64,000 bases of DNA. It comes from Mucidula mucida (lineage: Eukaryota; Basidiomycota; Agaricomycetes; Agaricales; Physalacriaceae). The stretch is from NCBI GenBank assembly GCA_015501055.1, contig JADNYV010000067.1, positions 107,844-171,843 on the forward strand, given 5' to 3'. Shown piece by piece: positions 1 through 11,276 of the stretch (positions are counted from its first letter, which is position 1; each line of letters begins with the position of its first letter). Position numbers and translations under genes: made by a program. A model generated the notes under the pieces. It did not search any database. It saw only the letters and a program-made list of their open reading frames with translations, and was not told the DNA's origin.

Positions 1-590
1 CCCTTCCATCCCTTGGATGTTTATACGTTAGCCGCCCACCATGACCTTGTCCAACTTGCTATTGGAGCATCCGCCCACCTGCTTTCGTTGGATTTGGGGA
101 AGATTTCTTTCGACCAGTCCGAACGAATGGGCGCAATATACTATCGGCGACTGAGTCTTCTTCACACGACCAGGCTCACTCATCTCAAAGAGATTCTCAG
201 CGGAGGTCCTCCTTCTGGTCACCGTTTTGATTTGCTTTGTACAAACGTAGCCCAGCGAGATATGCGTAGCAGCTGGGCGTTGGCGATTATAGACGTCCTG
301 AGAAACGCCTCTCCCGGTTAGAGCTTCCCCTAGCATTGAAATCACTACTTACAATGTCTTCAGATCTGTCGCCTGATTACTTCAAAGCCCAAATGCGGCC
401 GTTTATGGAGAGAGTCGACTGCGTAACCTGCCGCAATCAGTTTTCGGCGAAAATCGAGGATGCAGCTCTTCAATGGTCGATGGTCGCAGTGAGTTACAGT
501 TGACCACAAGTATCGATTCGCTGATGACACTTATTTTTTCTTGCCGAACAGCACACCATTCGATGCGTTGAATCGGTTTCCCGGCAGTGA
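1..590 (+). CDS. BTB/POZ-domain protein, 3' part only
   Basis: This is the C-terminal part of an agaricomycete BTB-type protein; the N-terminal BTB fold lies left of the window. Exons read as <1..316, 364..488 and 552..590, with GT-AG introns of 47 and 63 bp. The first exon has the VYTLAAHHDL helix and the YYRRLSLLH motif seen after the BTB fold in this family. The second exon carries a CVTC pair (CxxC) in the stretch VDCVTCRNQF. The same architecture recurs in the BTB gene at 37437-38489, which also ends with a CxxC motif. BTB proteins usually dimerise or act as cullin-3 adaptors; no partner can be inferred here. The final short exon is the least certain part. Confidence 0.6.
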
Positions 591-1738
591 TTACTACTAT
601 AAATGATATGAATGGTCTAATGAGTAATGTATCGTAGCATATTTTCCATAACCCGCAGGGCGTATCGCGTCTCAATCAATGCCTCTTCTACCTTCGGCGA
701 GTGTGAATGCAATTGCTTCACAAGAAACAGGTATGTTAAAATGTAGAGATTGATAACCATTTGAAGAAAAGGACCGCGTTCACGAAGGTTGCGGACTTAG
801 ATCGTAAGCGGATGCTAGAGCCCCCTAAGAAACGATGTCGTTGTTCTCTAAATCGCCAAGGAGTGATGGTTCTGTCAATAGTAAGGTTCTATCGGGGAAT
901 CACAAGAAACGTGCTTACTCGGAATAGTGACGAACTGGGGATGTGAAGGAGCGATTCTAGTCTCCTAAGATGTCATGCCGTGGACGGGGGAGCAGACACC
1001 TGTTGGGCCACATGGACAGGAGAGGCGTGCGCGTAGATGAATTGTACGCCCTTCAGTTGCCTGGGGCAGTGTCGCGCAACCCAAAGCGCGTTACTACAAC
1101 CTACTTCAAGGAGCTGAGAACGCGTTGTGAGACGTGTGTGCTACTTCCGAGCGCGAGGGTGTGCAAACTTCAAGTCAAGGGAACAGGCTCAAAGCTATGT
1201 TAACACACACTGAAGAGTGAAGGTGGATCACGATGGTACGCTTCGGAGCGCTTTCGTGAATGAACATTCCAACTGGTAGCCTGGTCTCGACTCTCGCGCT
1301 TCCCCGCAATGAGATGCACCGTGAGTCACGCTGGTAGCTTCGTGTCGCGAACTTGTGTGATGTAACATTGAAGTTGACGGGCTGTAAATGACGATAGCCA
1401 TGACAGAGGATGGGGACCTAGTCGAACTTGAACACGAGAGCTTCTCAAGAAGCTTAAGTGAATTCACTTGAAGCCTCGGAGGCAAAGAAGAAAGCGTTGG
1501 TCGATACCATCTTCAAGTGCTGCAGCGGGGATAGGATCTATCCCGCTCATTTGACATGTGTATCCGACAGGAAAGATATCTACACCCTAGAAGAAGTCGA
1601 TCTCATATCCTCAACCGAACACTAGGTTGAAAAGGTGTACATTCTATAAGTAGAACAAATTTTACACCAAAAGTCGAATGTACATGAATCAAAGTTACAG
1701 ATATGTCCAAGCCTCGTGTCACAGATGCACCAAGTAAG
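591..1738. other. intergenic, no gene recognised
   Basis: Only short unsupported open frames are present (the longest about 85 codons), with no recognisable motif or exon chain. It separates the end of the BTB gene from the convergent end of the NmrA-like gene. Confidence 0.5.
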
Positions 1739-2693
1739 CTAATGCGCGATACATACACACTTGTCCGCGTACTCGCTCCATTTGTTTGTAATGGCGTCAA
1801 CCACAAAATGCGCCACATCCCTCCTGGAGACTGTCCACGCGCCCGGGACATCACCATCTGCAACCCTGTACGTTTTCTTCTTTTCTATCTTCTTTTCGTC
1901 CTCTGCCGTGCACTTCCCATCGGTCAACAGTGCCGGTCGTATCAGAAGCACATTCTTCAAAGATCCCGGAGCAGGTAGTCCTTCTCGCTCTGTCCAATTC
2001 TCTCCCATGATCTCCGAAGTGGGCTCTCCGTCCTCCTGAGAGTTCCAATCCCATCCCGTGGAATATCGCAGAGCGCGCTCGGCGCCAACTTTATCCTCGT
2101 GCGGAGCGGCGAGTAGGTAACCATAAACAGGTTTCAGCGCAAGTGGAAGGGACTTGTGTGAAGTATGCGTAAGGCCATTGGAGGATATTATGACCAATTT
2201 AGGTGTGGAGGAGGAGGGGATGGTACAGAGGAGATTCAGGAGGCATTGAGTGACAAGATTGGGCGGCGTAAGAAGGAAGCCTTTCGTCAAATGGAATGTC
2301 GGTGTGCCGCCTGCACGTAAGACAGTTTAGTTATGAGAATGGGAAGAGCGACAAAGAAGGGACCCACCGACAGTAAACAAGACAACTTCGATTGTTCCAT
2401 GTGCAGATGCAGCACCCCAAGCCGCTTTGATGTCGCCTTGTTTCAGAGCGTCGCCCTTCACGAGTATGGCTTTGCCGGATGTGATGAAAGGTTGGATTTC
2501 GGCGTCGCCATCAAATACAGCGGGCGAACGTAGAAGGAAGGTCACCGTCGCACCAAGGCCTATAACAAGACATGAGCATCACGGTGTAATCCAACGGAAG
2601 ACTGAAGCAATCACCCAATAGGCGTATGGCAGAGTAGTAGCCGATATTTCTCGAGCCGCCGAGAACGAGAACATTATGGGGGGCTTCAGACAT
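1739..2693 (-). CDS. NmrA-like / NAD-dependent epimerase-type Rossmann protein
   Basis: The model is complement(join(1739..2310, 2368..2559, 2615..2693)), 280 residues, with two GT-AG introns of 55 and 57 bp that keep frame. The start MSEAPHNVLVLGGSRNIGYY contains the dinucleotide-binding glycine motif GGSRNIGY, followed by GLGATVTFLLRSP, where the Arg fits NADP preference. A central strand (VVLFTVGG) and the segment KLVIISSNGLTH match the NmrA/atypical SDR layout, and the region GVERALRYS-like (VGAERALRYST) follows. These proteins act as NADP sensors or oxidoreductases in the cytosol; the substrate is unknown. The gene is convergent with the BTB gene and divergent from the GST gene. No defect was seen. 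Confidence 0.8.
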
Positions 2694-3716
2694 GATAGTG
2701 GATGGAGTGAATCAAAGTGAAGGTAGTCGATGAGTTGAAGATAGGGAACAAGACGCTACTCTTATAGTCCCAGGCAAGTACGAGGAACACGGGACCGCAG
2801 TCAGGATAAAGGATTTCCAAAGGCGCTAGTGGCAGTGCCTGGTAGACATCAAGCGTGTTGAGATCATATCAAGGAGAGGATCTGTCGAGTACAAACAAAT
2901 TCTCGTCACCACCACTTTTGCCGGGCCTCCAGGAAGGGAACCAGCTGAAACAGGTGAAGAGTTGGAATTCGGAAGTACGCATATGCGATGTGCAGACTTC
3001 ATCACGCAAGATTGCTGCTCCAATAGAATGTCAAACAAGAAGACTAGTTTGGGAAATCCATTTTGATTGAGCAGAAGATGAATGGAAAATCAACCAAGCT
3101 AAAGAAACGTTTCCAGTCGCGTGCCTGCCGCAATCCCAGAGCATTGGTGATGGTACATAGGCACGCCAGTCAATATTACGATCGCGAGGACAAGGTAGTC
3201 GCGCGGGTCGATTGAGGAAATGTTTCAAAACTGAGGTAGAGCCCGGAAATGGGTGTGTAGCGTGTTTAGGATTGATGAGGATCAACGACACTGAGGCCGC
3301 TGCGGAAGGTGAGGTCAAGGTGAGGCCGGATGGGAGCGATTGTCATGTCATGATGATGACTTGTCTCCCACGATACCATTTGCCCAGCATCCGCTCTGGG
3401 CAATCTACCATCCGGTTTGTCCTTTCCCAGCTTGTCGAGGCGCACTGCCCTTCTCCAATATGACCCGGAAACATTGGTGACTGAACACTATTCAAATATT
3501 TCGGCGGTATTCCTCTTGATTGGTTTCGTGGAGACGCGTGGATATCCCCTCCTTTTGAAGACAACGTGACCAACAAATTATTTCTCACTCACAGCATCAA
3601 CTTCTTCAAGCCAGGTGCTTTAGACGGTTATCGCGGGGCGTTACTGGCCCGGTTCACATTGTCAGGACACACAATATGAGTCTTCAGACGATGGCCATCG
3701 CCTCCCACTGTCCACC
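2694..3716. other. divergent intergenic region, no gene recognised
   Basis: About 1 kb lies between the divergent start codons of the NmrA-like gene and the GST gene. Several short open frames overlap in opposite strands, but none forms an exon chain or shows a known motif. It presumably holds both promoters. Confidence 0.45.
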
Positions 3717-4691
3717 ATGCTCACAGTTCACCACTTGGATAACTCACGATCTCAGCGAATCTTATGGCTACTTGTACGATTACTTTTTCCCCTCTATGCT
3801 GGAAAGTTCTACATACCGACCTCTTAGGAAGAACTAGAGGTTCCCTACGAAATCAAAAAGTACTACAGGGCGCCTCTGGCTGCGCCACAAGAGCTTCAGG
3901 ACGTGCATCTCCTCGGCAAGTCGCCAATCATCACCGATGGGTCGATTACGCTAGCGGAAAGCGGAGCCATTATTGGTATGCACACTCTCCAGAGCACGAT
4001 GAGAGAACTGACCACGCTCCTAGAATATATTCTTGAGAAGTACGGAAACGGGCAGTTCAGACCTAAGGCATCCGAGTCTGGATACATCGATGACCTCTAC
4101 TGTACGCCGTTCTGGGACCGAAAAGATTAGCCTAGTTTGACGATGACCCCGCTGCAGATACCCACTATGCCGAAGGATCATTGATGCCGATTCTCGTCAA
4201 CCGCTTCTGGTTTCGTATTGCGCCTGAGAGAACGTCCGCGTTTGTTCGTCCTATATTTCGCATGGTTTTGAATCAGCTCGACGCGAGAATCGTGGTCGGC
4301 CCTCTGGAGAAACACAAAGCTATGGTTATTATTTCTCTCTCTTACTTTTTGGCACGCTTGCTCAAAATGTTTAGATCGAGGAACACTTAGCAGATGGCAA
4401 ATGGTTTGCGGGTGGCGCCGAGCCTACAGTAGCCGATTTCATGATGGTGTTCCCGCTTGAGTTCCTCGATTACCTCAAGGGTGCCGGTCCCAACACGCTT
4501 AGATATCTGCACAAAGTTCACGAGAGGTATAGGATGTTACTAACTTTCATAGTTTATGCGCTCATTCCTTTCAATTCCATCAGGCCAGCCTACAAACGGG
4601 TTAGTAACTTTATGTTGTGCACTGTTCACTAAACTAATCCTCTTTGAAGGGCGTTGAGAAAGGTGGTGTATACACCTATGGCAATGCCTAA
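3717..4691 (+). CDS. glutathione S-transferase (fungal Gtt1-like)
   Basis: The gene conjugates glutathione to electrophiles and is probably cytosolic or ER-associated. Seven exons fit: 3717..3773, 3828..3975, 4024..4101, 4158..4324, 4375..4526, 4584..4599 and 4650..4691, giving 219 residues, the normal GST length. The N-terminal thioredoxin fold starts MLTVHHLDNSRSQRILWLLEE, typical of Gtt1-like enzymes. The glutathione-binding cis-Pro and ES pair appear in GKSPIITDG and LAESGAIIEYI. The helical C-terminal domain contains PTVADFMMVFPLE. One internal exon is only 16 bp. All splice phases close without a frameshift. The catalytic residue of this subgroup (Ser in NSRSQR) is present. Confidence 0.88.
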
Positions 4692-6354
4692 TTGAGATAG
4701 CTTGAATACATAAGGTAGTCATCAATTTGAAGTCGCTTAGTACTATATGACAGCCTGTTTCGTTTTTGTTCTCGCTCTCTGTTGTACGGACACATAGTAA
4801 ACGGCATGAGCTGGTAAGAAAACCCAGAGCCGTCAAACTGAGACTTTGCTGAGACTTGAAGTGAACTCGGAGTTAAAGCGCGCTATGAAGATCAGGGACG
4901 TTCTCAAGCCGGACATCAATTCGGCGAATTTACAAACACCTTCTATACCTCCATCATGAAAAAGCGCGTCAAGCTTGAAGACGATACCACGGCCACCCCA
5001 CTTGCCCAGACTACGAGATGGTTGAAGAAACAAGAACTTTCTGTGGACTCGTGCAATACTAAGTTAAAGGTGGAATCAAAATTAGAAGGAGAACGGGTTG
5101 TCTTGAAAACCGAACATTCATATTCAAAAGCGGCTGTGATGGACAGCAGCCCCTCTAGCGCACTCAGCATAATCTCTATCTCTGCGGGCAAAAAGGAGGA
5201 GAGCGATAAAGAAAAGGTAGAAGAATTGTTAATTGCATGCCAGTGGTCATTCTCATTTTATAAAAAATTGTAGTGCATTACATTCAAGGAGGAAATCAAG
5301 TCGGAGAGAGCTGGAGATTCTTTTAAAGTTGAGCTTGACCTCCCAAATGAGTCAGATGTGTGTTTGTTTTTGCGCTACAAATTGCGACCTGTATTCTTAC
5401 AAGCAAAAAGGCAACCAACTCGTCTACAAACAACAACAATGATACTGTTATGGAAGCTGTTCCAGTTCCCATTGTTATTGACAATGACGCTAGTATTCAC
5501 GACAGCAACGGCAACAATGTTGTCGTGAACGAGGCCAAACAGTTTGATTCTCCGGGAAGTGACAGCAAGGTACTTGTTGGATCCCACTTATTGTTTCTTG
5601 CTGACTCCTCCCAGCTCTCTATACGTTCAACCTCCACCAATGCCAAGACACAGTGTACTGGTTCAACCATTGACAATGCCATTGAACTCTCAGACAACGA
5701 TGCAGAGGACGAAGTCGAGGTTCGTGGCTTATACAAGTTATATTTGTTTACAGCTATCTGACCACATCAAAACTAGGTTCGACAGTCTGCAGATGTGTTT
5801 TGTGAAGTCATCGAACTGAGTGACTCTGAAGACGGAGACAAGAGACTCATTTGACGTCTTCTGTCTACTCCATTGCGATCAGGTATCCGTGCTGGCCCAC
5901 CTGAGATTATCAAAATTGAAGATTCAGACAACAAAGCTAACAGGCCTCCTGTTGATTACGAGGCTTATATGAAGGGTCAAGAAAATGTACTTGCTTGTCT
6001 TCATTGCAGTGATGTCCGCAACTGATACGTCTAATAGCCAAAGTTCAAAGTTAAGAAAAAATAAGAAGATCAGCTCCCGCCAGACATCGCTGGACCGCGC
6101 CTAATGGCAATTGCTGGGGAACCCTTTGTGCCCCAGCCCAAGCCACCTGCAGGCATGATAGTCACAGTTTTCCCTTGCACATTCACAACAAACACTTACG
6201 GCGGCAACACCCAGGACACTTGTCCAAAAATTGCAGCTGAAAAGCTAGCAAGGCACGGCCTGGACGATTGGATGTTTCTGAACCTTGAATGCAATCCTCA
6301 CGCGCCGCACTTTGTTGGTGCCAACGGCCTTTCTTTCGATGTTGGAATGGGTTG

Positions 6355-6884
6355 TGTTATGAATCGCCATATTTTCATATTTTCACATCCTCATCATATC
6401 TTATTGGGGCTTGTCTTATCAACCAACGGACTGTTTTATCATCTGTTTCATCACCAATCACACTTCTTTTCATTACTAAAGCCATACTCATGTTGGACAC
6501 ACGCCAAACACATGGATGACATCATATATGCCGATACCTCATGGACTTCCTATTGTATACACACCACCGACACTTGTAGCACACATGGTCATTTCAGTAT
6601 TATTATTTACATGCAGTTACCACTTGTATTGAATGGTTTCGCGGACTAGTAGCATACAACACTGGGTCAAGGGCATGGAGCATCCCTAGCGGGAATACAT
6701 ATGGATAAGGAATCCCAAACACAGACTTACTAGTATATAAGCAGTAGCGTAGTATCATTGTACTTTAGTTCCAATCTCGTTTATACACCTGGCCTAGCCT
6801 AGTTCTACGAACACAAACACTTTCTTCCCTTAAGTCTCTCTGTGGTACCTGGTTTAGTCTTGTGGCTATAGTCAGTCACTAATA
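6355..6884 (+). mobile_element. solo LTR (530 bp) with 5-bp target duplication
   Basis: The segment begins TGTTATGAAT and ends CACTAATA. It is flanked by GGTTG at 6350-6354 and 6885-6889 (the direct repeat extends to GGTTGTG depending on how the border is placed). It interrupts the host reading frame between FDVGMG and the downstream LPLSGIF segment; removing it plus one duplication rejoins the frame. Inside are a TATATAA box at 6734-6740 and a promoter-like downstream stretch, as in an LTR retrotransposon. The 3' terminus is TA rather than the canonical CA, so it is either mutated or atypical. No internal retroelement coding sequence is present, hence solo LTR. Orientation is inferred from the TATA box. 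Confidence 0.68.
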
Positions 6885-7336
6885 GGTTGTGCACTGCCAC
6901 TTTCTGGTATATTTTGAGTTGTGTCATGGATCGAGCTCAATAAGTGGATGTATATGGGCCAGTATCGTTTAAAGCCCTCAGATTTGCTCTTCCCCCGGGA
7001 ATGGTTATGGCCTAGCATGCACATGGTATGCAGTTCAGATACCCATCTTTGTCAATTATTAAAGTTAGGGTAATCTGCCAGTTTCACGCCATGTGGATCA
7101 AGATGGTGTTGATAAAGGATTGATCAAAATCTCTTCAAACATATGTTGCTCTTTGAGAATGGCTGGGCCAAGAGCCTTCTGCGGCTGAGCGTGAAGATGC
7201 TCCGGATGGACTGGCCTCGAGTATAAAGGAGAAGGATATCATTAATGTGTTTGCATGGGATTGGCTGGTAAGAATGTTCATGCCTAGCTATTGCTGTTGT
7301 TTGACAGGAGACAATACAGTGCATTACCGTCCACAC

Positions 7337-7345
7337 CATGAAATG
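7337..7345. repeat. left 9-bp target-site duplication of the MULE
   Basis: CATGAAATG here is identical to 11268-11276 and directly abuts the inverted repeat. Nine base pairs is the hallmark length for Mutator-like insertions. Confidence 0.92.
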
Positions 7346-7640
7346 ACTAAATGCAATTCACCCAGCACCGTGGCAATCACGTGACCCGGCAACTGCCGTT
7401 CGAGGGTTCAATTCTGAGCACAACTTTTTGCTCATTTTCATATATCTTCTCTGGCATTTATCTAGACTATTTTTTGGTTCAAATATTATTGTTTTGCCTA
7501 TAGTTTATTGCCCAAAGTGCCCCAACACGAATGTCACTGTTTTTGTGGGTGTGATCACGGACTTTGGCCAAATCCGGCAGTTGGCCGGACTTCACATTGT
7601 TCACTTCACGCCCATTTGTGTTGCCGCTGCTGTATCTCGG
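7346..7640 (+). repeat. left terminal inverted repeat of the MULE
   Basis: This matches the reverse complement of about 10960-11267, with scattered substitutions and a small insertion (extra bases in the right copy near 11120). The inner edge is approximate. Confidence 0.85.
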
Positions 7641-7699
7641 GCCAGAATTATCTAGAGCATAATGTACTACAAGAATGTATGTACTACCATCAATTCAAG

Positions 7700-10600
7700 T
7701 TATCCTATTATCTCCACATCCAATAAATCATCCTCTATCTTAGCCTGTATCTCTGCTGATTCTGACCGCTGAGGCGCCTTGTATCCCATTGTATGAGCAC
7801 AAAATTGTTGCTCTGCTTTGCCTCCTCCCATTTCCCAGGTTGTATGCCGCTTCCTGCCGCTGGTAGCAAAGACACGCACATCATCTACCATCTGAGCCGC
7901 ATCTTTGCCGACTTTTATGTGTGCTATGCTCTTCACCCAGATCTTTGAGCCGGATGTTCTAAGTGCTGCCTGCTCCTCCATCAGTCTTGCGGCCTCCCGC
8001 AGCTCCTGCGCGCACTTCAGAATCTCTGTCCTGGCGTCTTCATACTAGATATGATATGAGCTTCTAGATATTAAAAACCTGCAATGTATACCTCGTTATC
8101 CTCGTTGTCACTGTGTACTGGGGACGAGCTTGTAAGCATAATAGGACAGTCCTCATTGCCGGCCTGAGGAACACGCTTGTTTGATGCTGCCAACAAATCT
8201 GCTGTTGGATGCACTTTACGCTTTCCCAGTGCTACAGAGCTGTGACGGGTAAGCAGTTGGTTGTCGCCATTTGCAACAGAGCGCTCTGACTTGGGAAGAT
8301 CTGGAAATGGAGACTGTTTTCTCTCAACCAAATCTGGGTGCCGATCAAAAGGCCGGACTCTACAATGGACTACATTCTGGAAGAAGTGCATCGGAGGATC
8401 CTCAACCGCCTGGACCAGATGCTTGCAGAGACAGTGAGCATTGTACTTCTGCTGTCCGCAGGTACAAGTCCACTGCTCCACATTGGTAATGTACATCCTG
8501 TTTGTTTTCTTCGTCTGCAAGGCCTTTCATGAGCGCTTGAAAGAGGTCTGCAGTGGTGTCAGCTCCTTAGATAGACCAGCGCGGAAGGATTTGTTAAGTG
8601 TAGCCATCTTGGCCTCAAACCTAGGATTAACCTCGGTGATCAGGAGCCAGATAAGCTGGTCCAGGCGCGGGTGCAGAAGGTGACGAAGAGTTTCGTATTT
8701 GAGAAACCGCCAGAAGTTCTCGACAGTCATGGTTGTTCAAAGTTGGCAAAGATACGGTGAGGTCGAGCGTGCCCATAGCTGCCACTTCTTGAGACAGTAC
8801 CACAATGTCTACATGTAGCCTCATAGCTCCCGGAGCGATAGCAGAACATGTACATCTTATGCACTGCATCATCACAAATCTTCTTTGCTACACGATACCG
8901 GCCATCACGTCCAGGAAGTAAGGGGTGTTCGCAAAAGTGCTTGGTGAAGATATGGAGAGCTTGAGAGCGGTGCGGAGCGGGACAGAATGAGTAGCCACTA
9001 GGAGTTGCAAAGACTGTCTCCTCTTCCGAGTTATTGGTGTTGTCAAACTGCCAGGCAGGCCCATTCTCCTGATCCCACTCGTCCGGGTTCTGCATATCGT
9101 CAATACTGCAACCCAGGTATTCATCTGTTTCAGCTCCAACCAGATTTCCGCTTCACTCTGCGTGGTGCGCTCTCTGAAGTGTCCGAGTCGACTCAGACTC
9201 TGAGCTGCTGCAGTTGGAGCTCACTCAGAGGCCCTGAGTCGAATGACAACTTTGGGCTGACTGGGTGCTCCATTGACAATCTTGCCGCCGAGACGGATAG
9301 TCAATGATGGATGCTTTCTGAGCAACCTCTAGTCCCGTCTAGTCAAAGCTTCTTAGTAGTAGTGATAGTGAACACCAATGAGCATACCTGAGCATGGTTA
9401 CGGATTTGGTTAATGGAACAAATGTCCTGTCAATCCAATTATACTCTCGGAAGGCATCATCCACATTATAGAAAGCCGGATGGTGTCCAAGAGTGGCAAG
9501 ACATATTTTAATAGCGCGCAGACAATGCCAGAAGCACAGCTAATGTTTAATTGACAGTGTAGCAATGAAGGTGTTGATTTTAGTGAGATTCTTGTTCGAC
9601 AAGGTTTAGATAGGCGAGAACTTCCAGGTAGTGTTAAAGTGATCCAACAGCCTACACAGGTATGCCTCCTTCGCATCTGGTGTGCCTTCATTTGATTGAA
9701 TGAGGAGATAGCCTAATGGACACCCGGAGCCATAGACTTCGCCTAGAAGTGCATACACCTTAAAGTTTGACTTGTTTGTTTTGACTGGAATATTGTATTA
9801 ACAAGTTTGCTGGTTGGAAAAGGATACATACACGTAGAATCAAGTGCAATTTCGACAATCTTGCCTCCCCATTTGCAGATCAAGTTTGGCATGCTGAACA
9901 CAATGGCCATATATTCATTGTTCAGCATTGTCAGGCATAGGAATTGACTCGATGTGATAAGGCAAGCCTTTGTCCTTCTGGCTGAACTCTTCAAGGAGCT
10001 TTTTGGCTGACTGAATTTCGTCGTTGTCTTGCTTCCACTCACTCTGATGGCTCTTCATGTAAAGATAATGAACAGCACAATGCGAGAAGTTTGGGGTCGG
10101 GTATGTCTTCAAGATTTCATTCCAAAGCTAGAAGTATCATGAATCACGGTGATTTATGGGTGTCGTTGTTGTTTGTACCTCCAATCCGCGTAGACGAGGA
10201 TTATCCTTCACAAACTGCTGAACATTGACGGGGACATCAATGCAGAAGTAAGGCACATGGTTATCCTTGTGCTTGAGTTGGACAAATAAATTGTCTGTGT
10301 TGGGGCATGCCCAGATAGTCAGCCATCCATCACAGTCGAATGTATGCATACAGTCCTTGTTGTGCTAATTCTTCTTGTCGGCAACCTTCTTTGGCTTCTT
10401 CTGACGGGTCGAGAGCTGAGCACAGTTATAGATGAAGGTGGTGACATTGGTGTTCCTGTGGTCATGTCGGCTTTGGTATCTACACAATGGCCAAGGGAGG
10501 TCAAGCACTTTTAGTTTGCAGAAGAATAGGTAGTACTCACTCAAACCGGTAATCAGTGGCATCCCAGATGACTTTGGCCAGGGCATCTGCACACTTATGC

Positions 10601-10944
10601 GTGTCATGCGAATCCATTGGAAGGCTGACGATTGTTGTGAGGATTTTGTCCCAATTTGGAGCAGACACTTTCGCCACAAAGCCGTCAAGGGAGAGCACAT
10701 CAAGTGCTGCAAACACAGACATGTTGTCGGACTTCTTCTTTGCGGTATTCTGCCCTGCACCGGAGGTGTTTTCCGCATTGACGCGTTTTTTCGCTAGAGC
10801 ATCGTCCTTTTTCTTTTGGCAGCCATGGCAGGTTTTAGCATACTCAATCCCGGCGCGTCCGAAAGAAGAAGCAGGGCTGAAGTTGACGTGATCCAGAGGC
10901 TTCTTTTGGTGGCAACGTGTGCATGCTTGGGTCTGAGCTGCCAT
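7700..10944 (-). pseudogene. MULE transposase with SWIM zinc finger, inactivated
   Basis: Reading right to left, the N-terminus MAAQTQACTRCHQKK has a CxxC...CxxC zinc ribbon. The catalytic core follows, with IALDST (first Asp), then KVYALLGEVYGSGCPLGYLL and the motif LCFWHCLRAIK that MULE/PF10551 domains carry after the second Asp. The C-terminal exon near 8490 has a SWIM finger, CTCGQQKYNAHCLCKH (CxC...CxH). A final exon ends at 7700. Defects include a TAG after DKKN near 10365, a frameshift near 9910, and stops near 9610 and 9541. The block expected to read DKDL-E in the family reads NKNLTK here, so the second catalytic Asp appears to be Asn. It is a dead transposase. Confidence 0.85.
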
Positions 10945-10959
10945 TCGGGGCCAAAAGTC

Positions 10960-11267
10960 GATGCAGAGTACGAGAATCTGATGGACGTCGCGTTAGGTGT
11001 GAGTGTGAAGTGTCCGCATGCCTTCCGGAATGAGCCAAGTCCGGAGCACAGCCACAAAAACAGTGCCATTCGTGTTGTGGCACTTCGGGCAGTAAACTAT
11101 GGGCAAAACAATAATATTTGAACCAATTCTGTACCCGAAAAATAGTCTAGATAAATGCCAGAGAAGATATACGAAAATGAGCAAAAAGTTGTGCTCGGAA
11201 ATCGAACCCTCGAACGGCAGTTGCCGGGTCACGTGATTGCCACGGTGCTGGGTGAATTGCATTTAGT
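10960..11267 (-). repeat. right terminal inverted repeat of the MULE
   Basis: This is the reverse complement of the left repeat at 7346-7640. The outer end GCATTTAGT abuts the duplication at 11268-11276. Confidence 0.85.
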
Positions 11268-11276
11268 CATGAAATG
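11268..11276. repeat. right 9-bp target-site duplication of the MULE
   Basis: CATGAAATG is identical to 7337-7345. Reading from the left flank across one copy restores the host frame THTMKCVDFEVDF. Confidence 0.92.

Larger units (their letters stand above)
7346..11267 (-). mobile_element. Mutator-like DNA transposon (MULE), 3.9 kb, long TIRs
   Basis: The element is bounded by inverted repeats of about 300 bp: 7346 to about 7640, and about 10960 to 11267. Both start ACTAAATGCAATTCACCC and stay highly similar inwards. A perfect 9-bp duplication CATGAAATG flanks it. Between the repeats, the minus strand carries a decayed transposase with zinc-ribbon, MULE catalytic and SWIM regions. The element sits in an exon of the host gene spanning 4956-11664. 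Intact ends with a broken transposase suggest it can no longer move on its own, although a helper could mobilise it. Confidence 0.92.
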
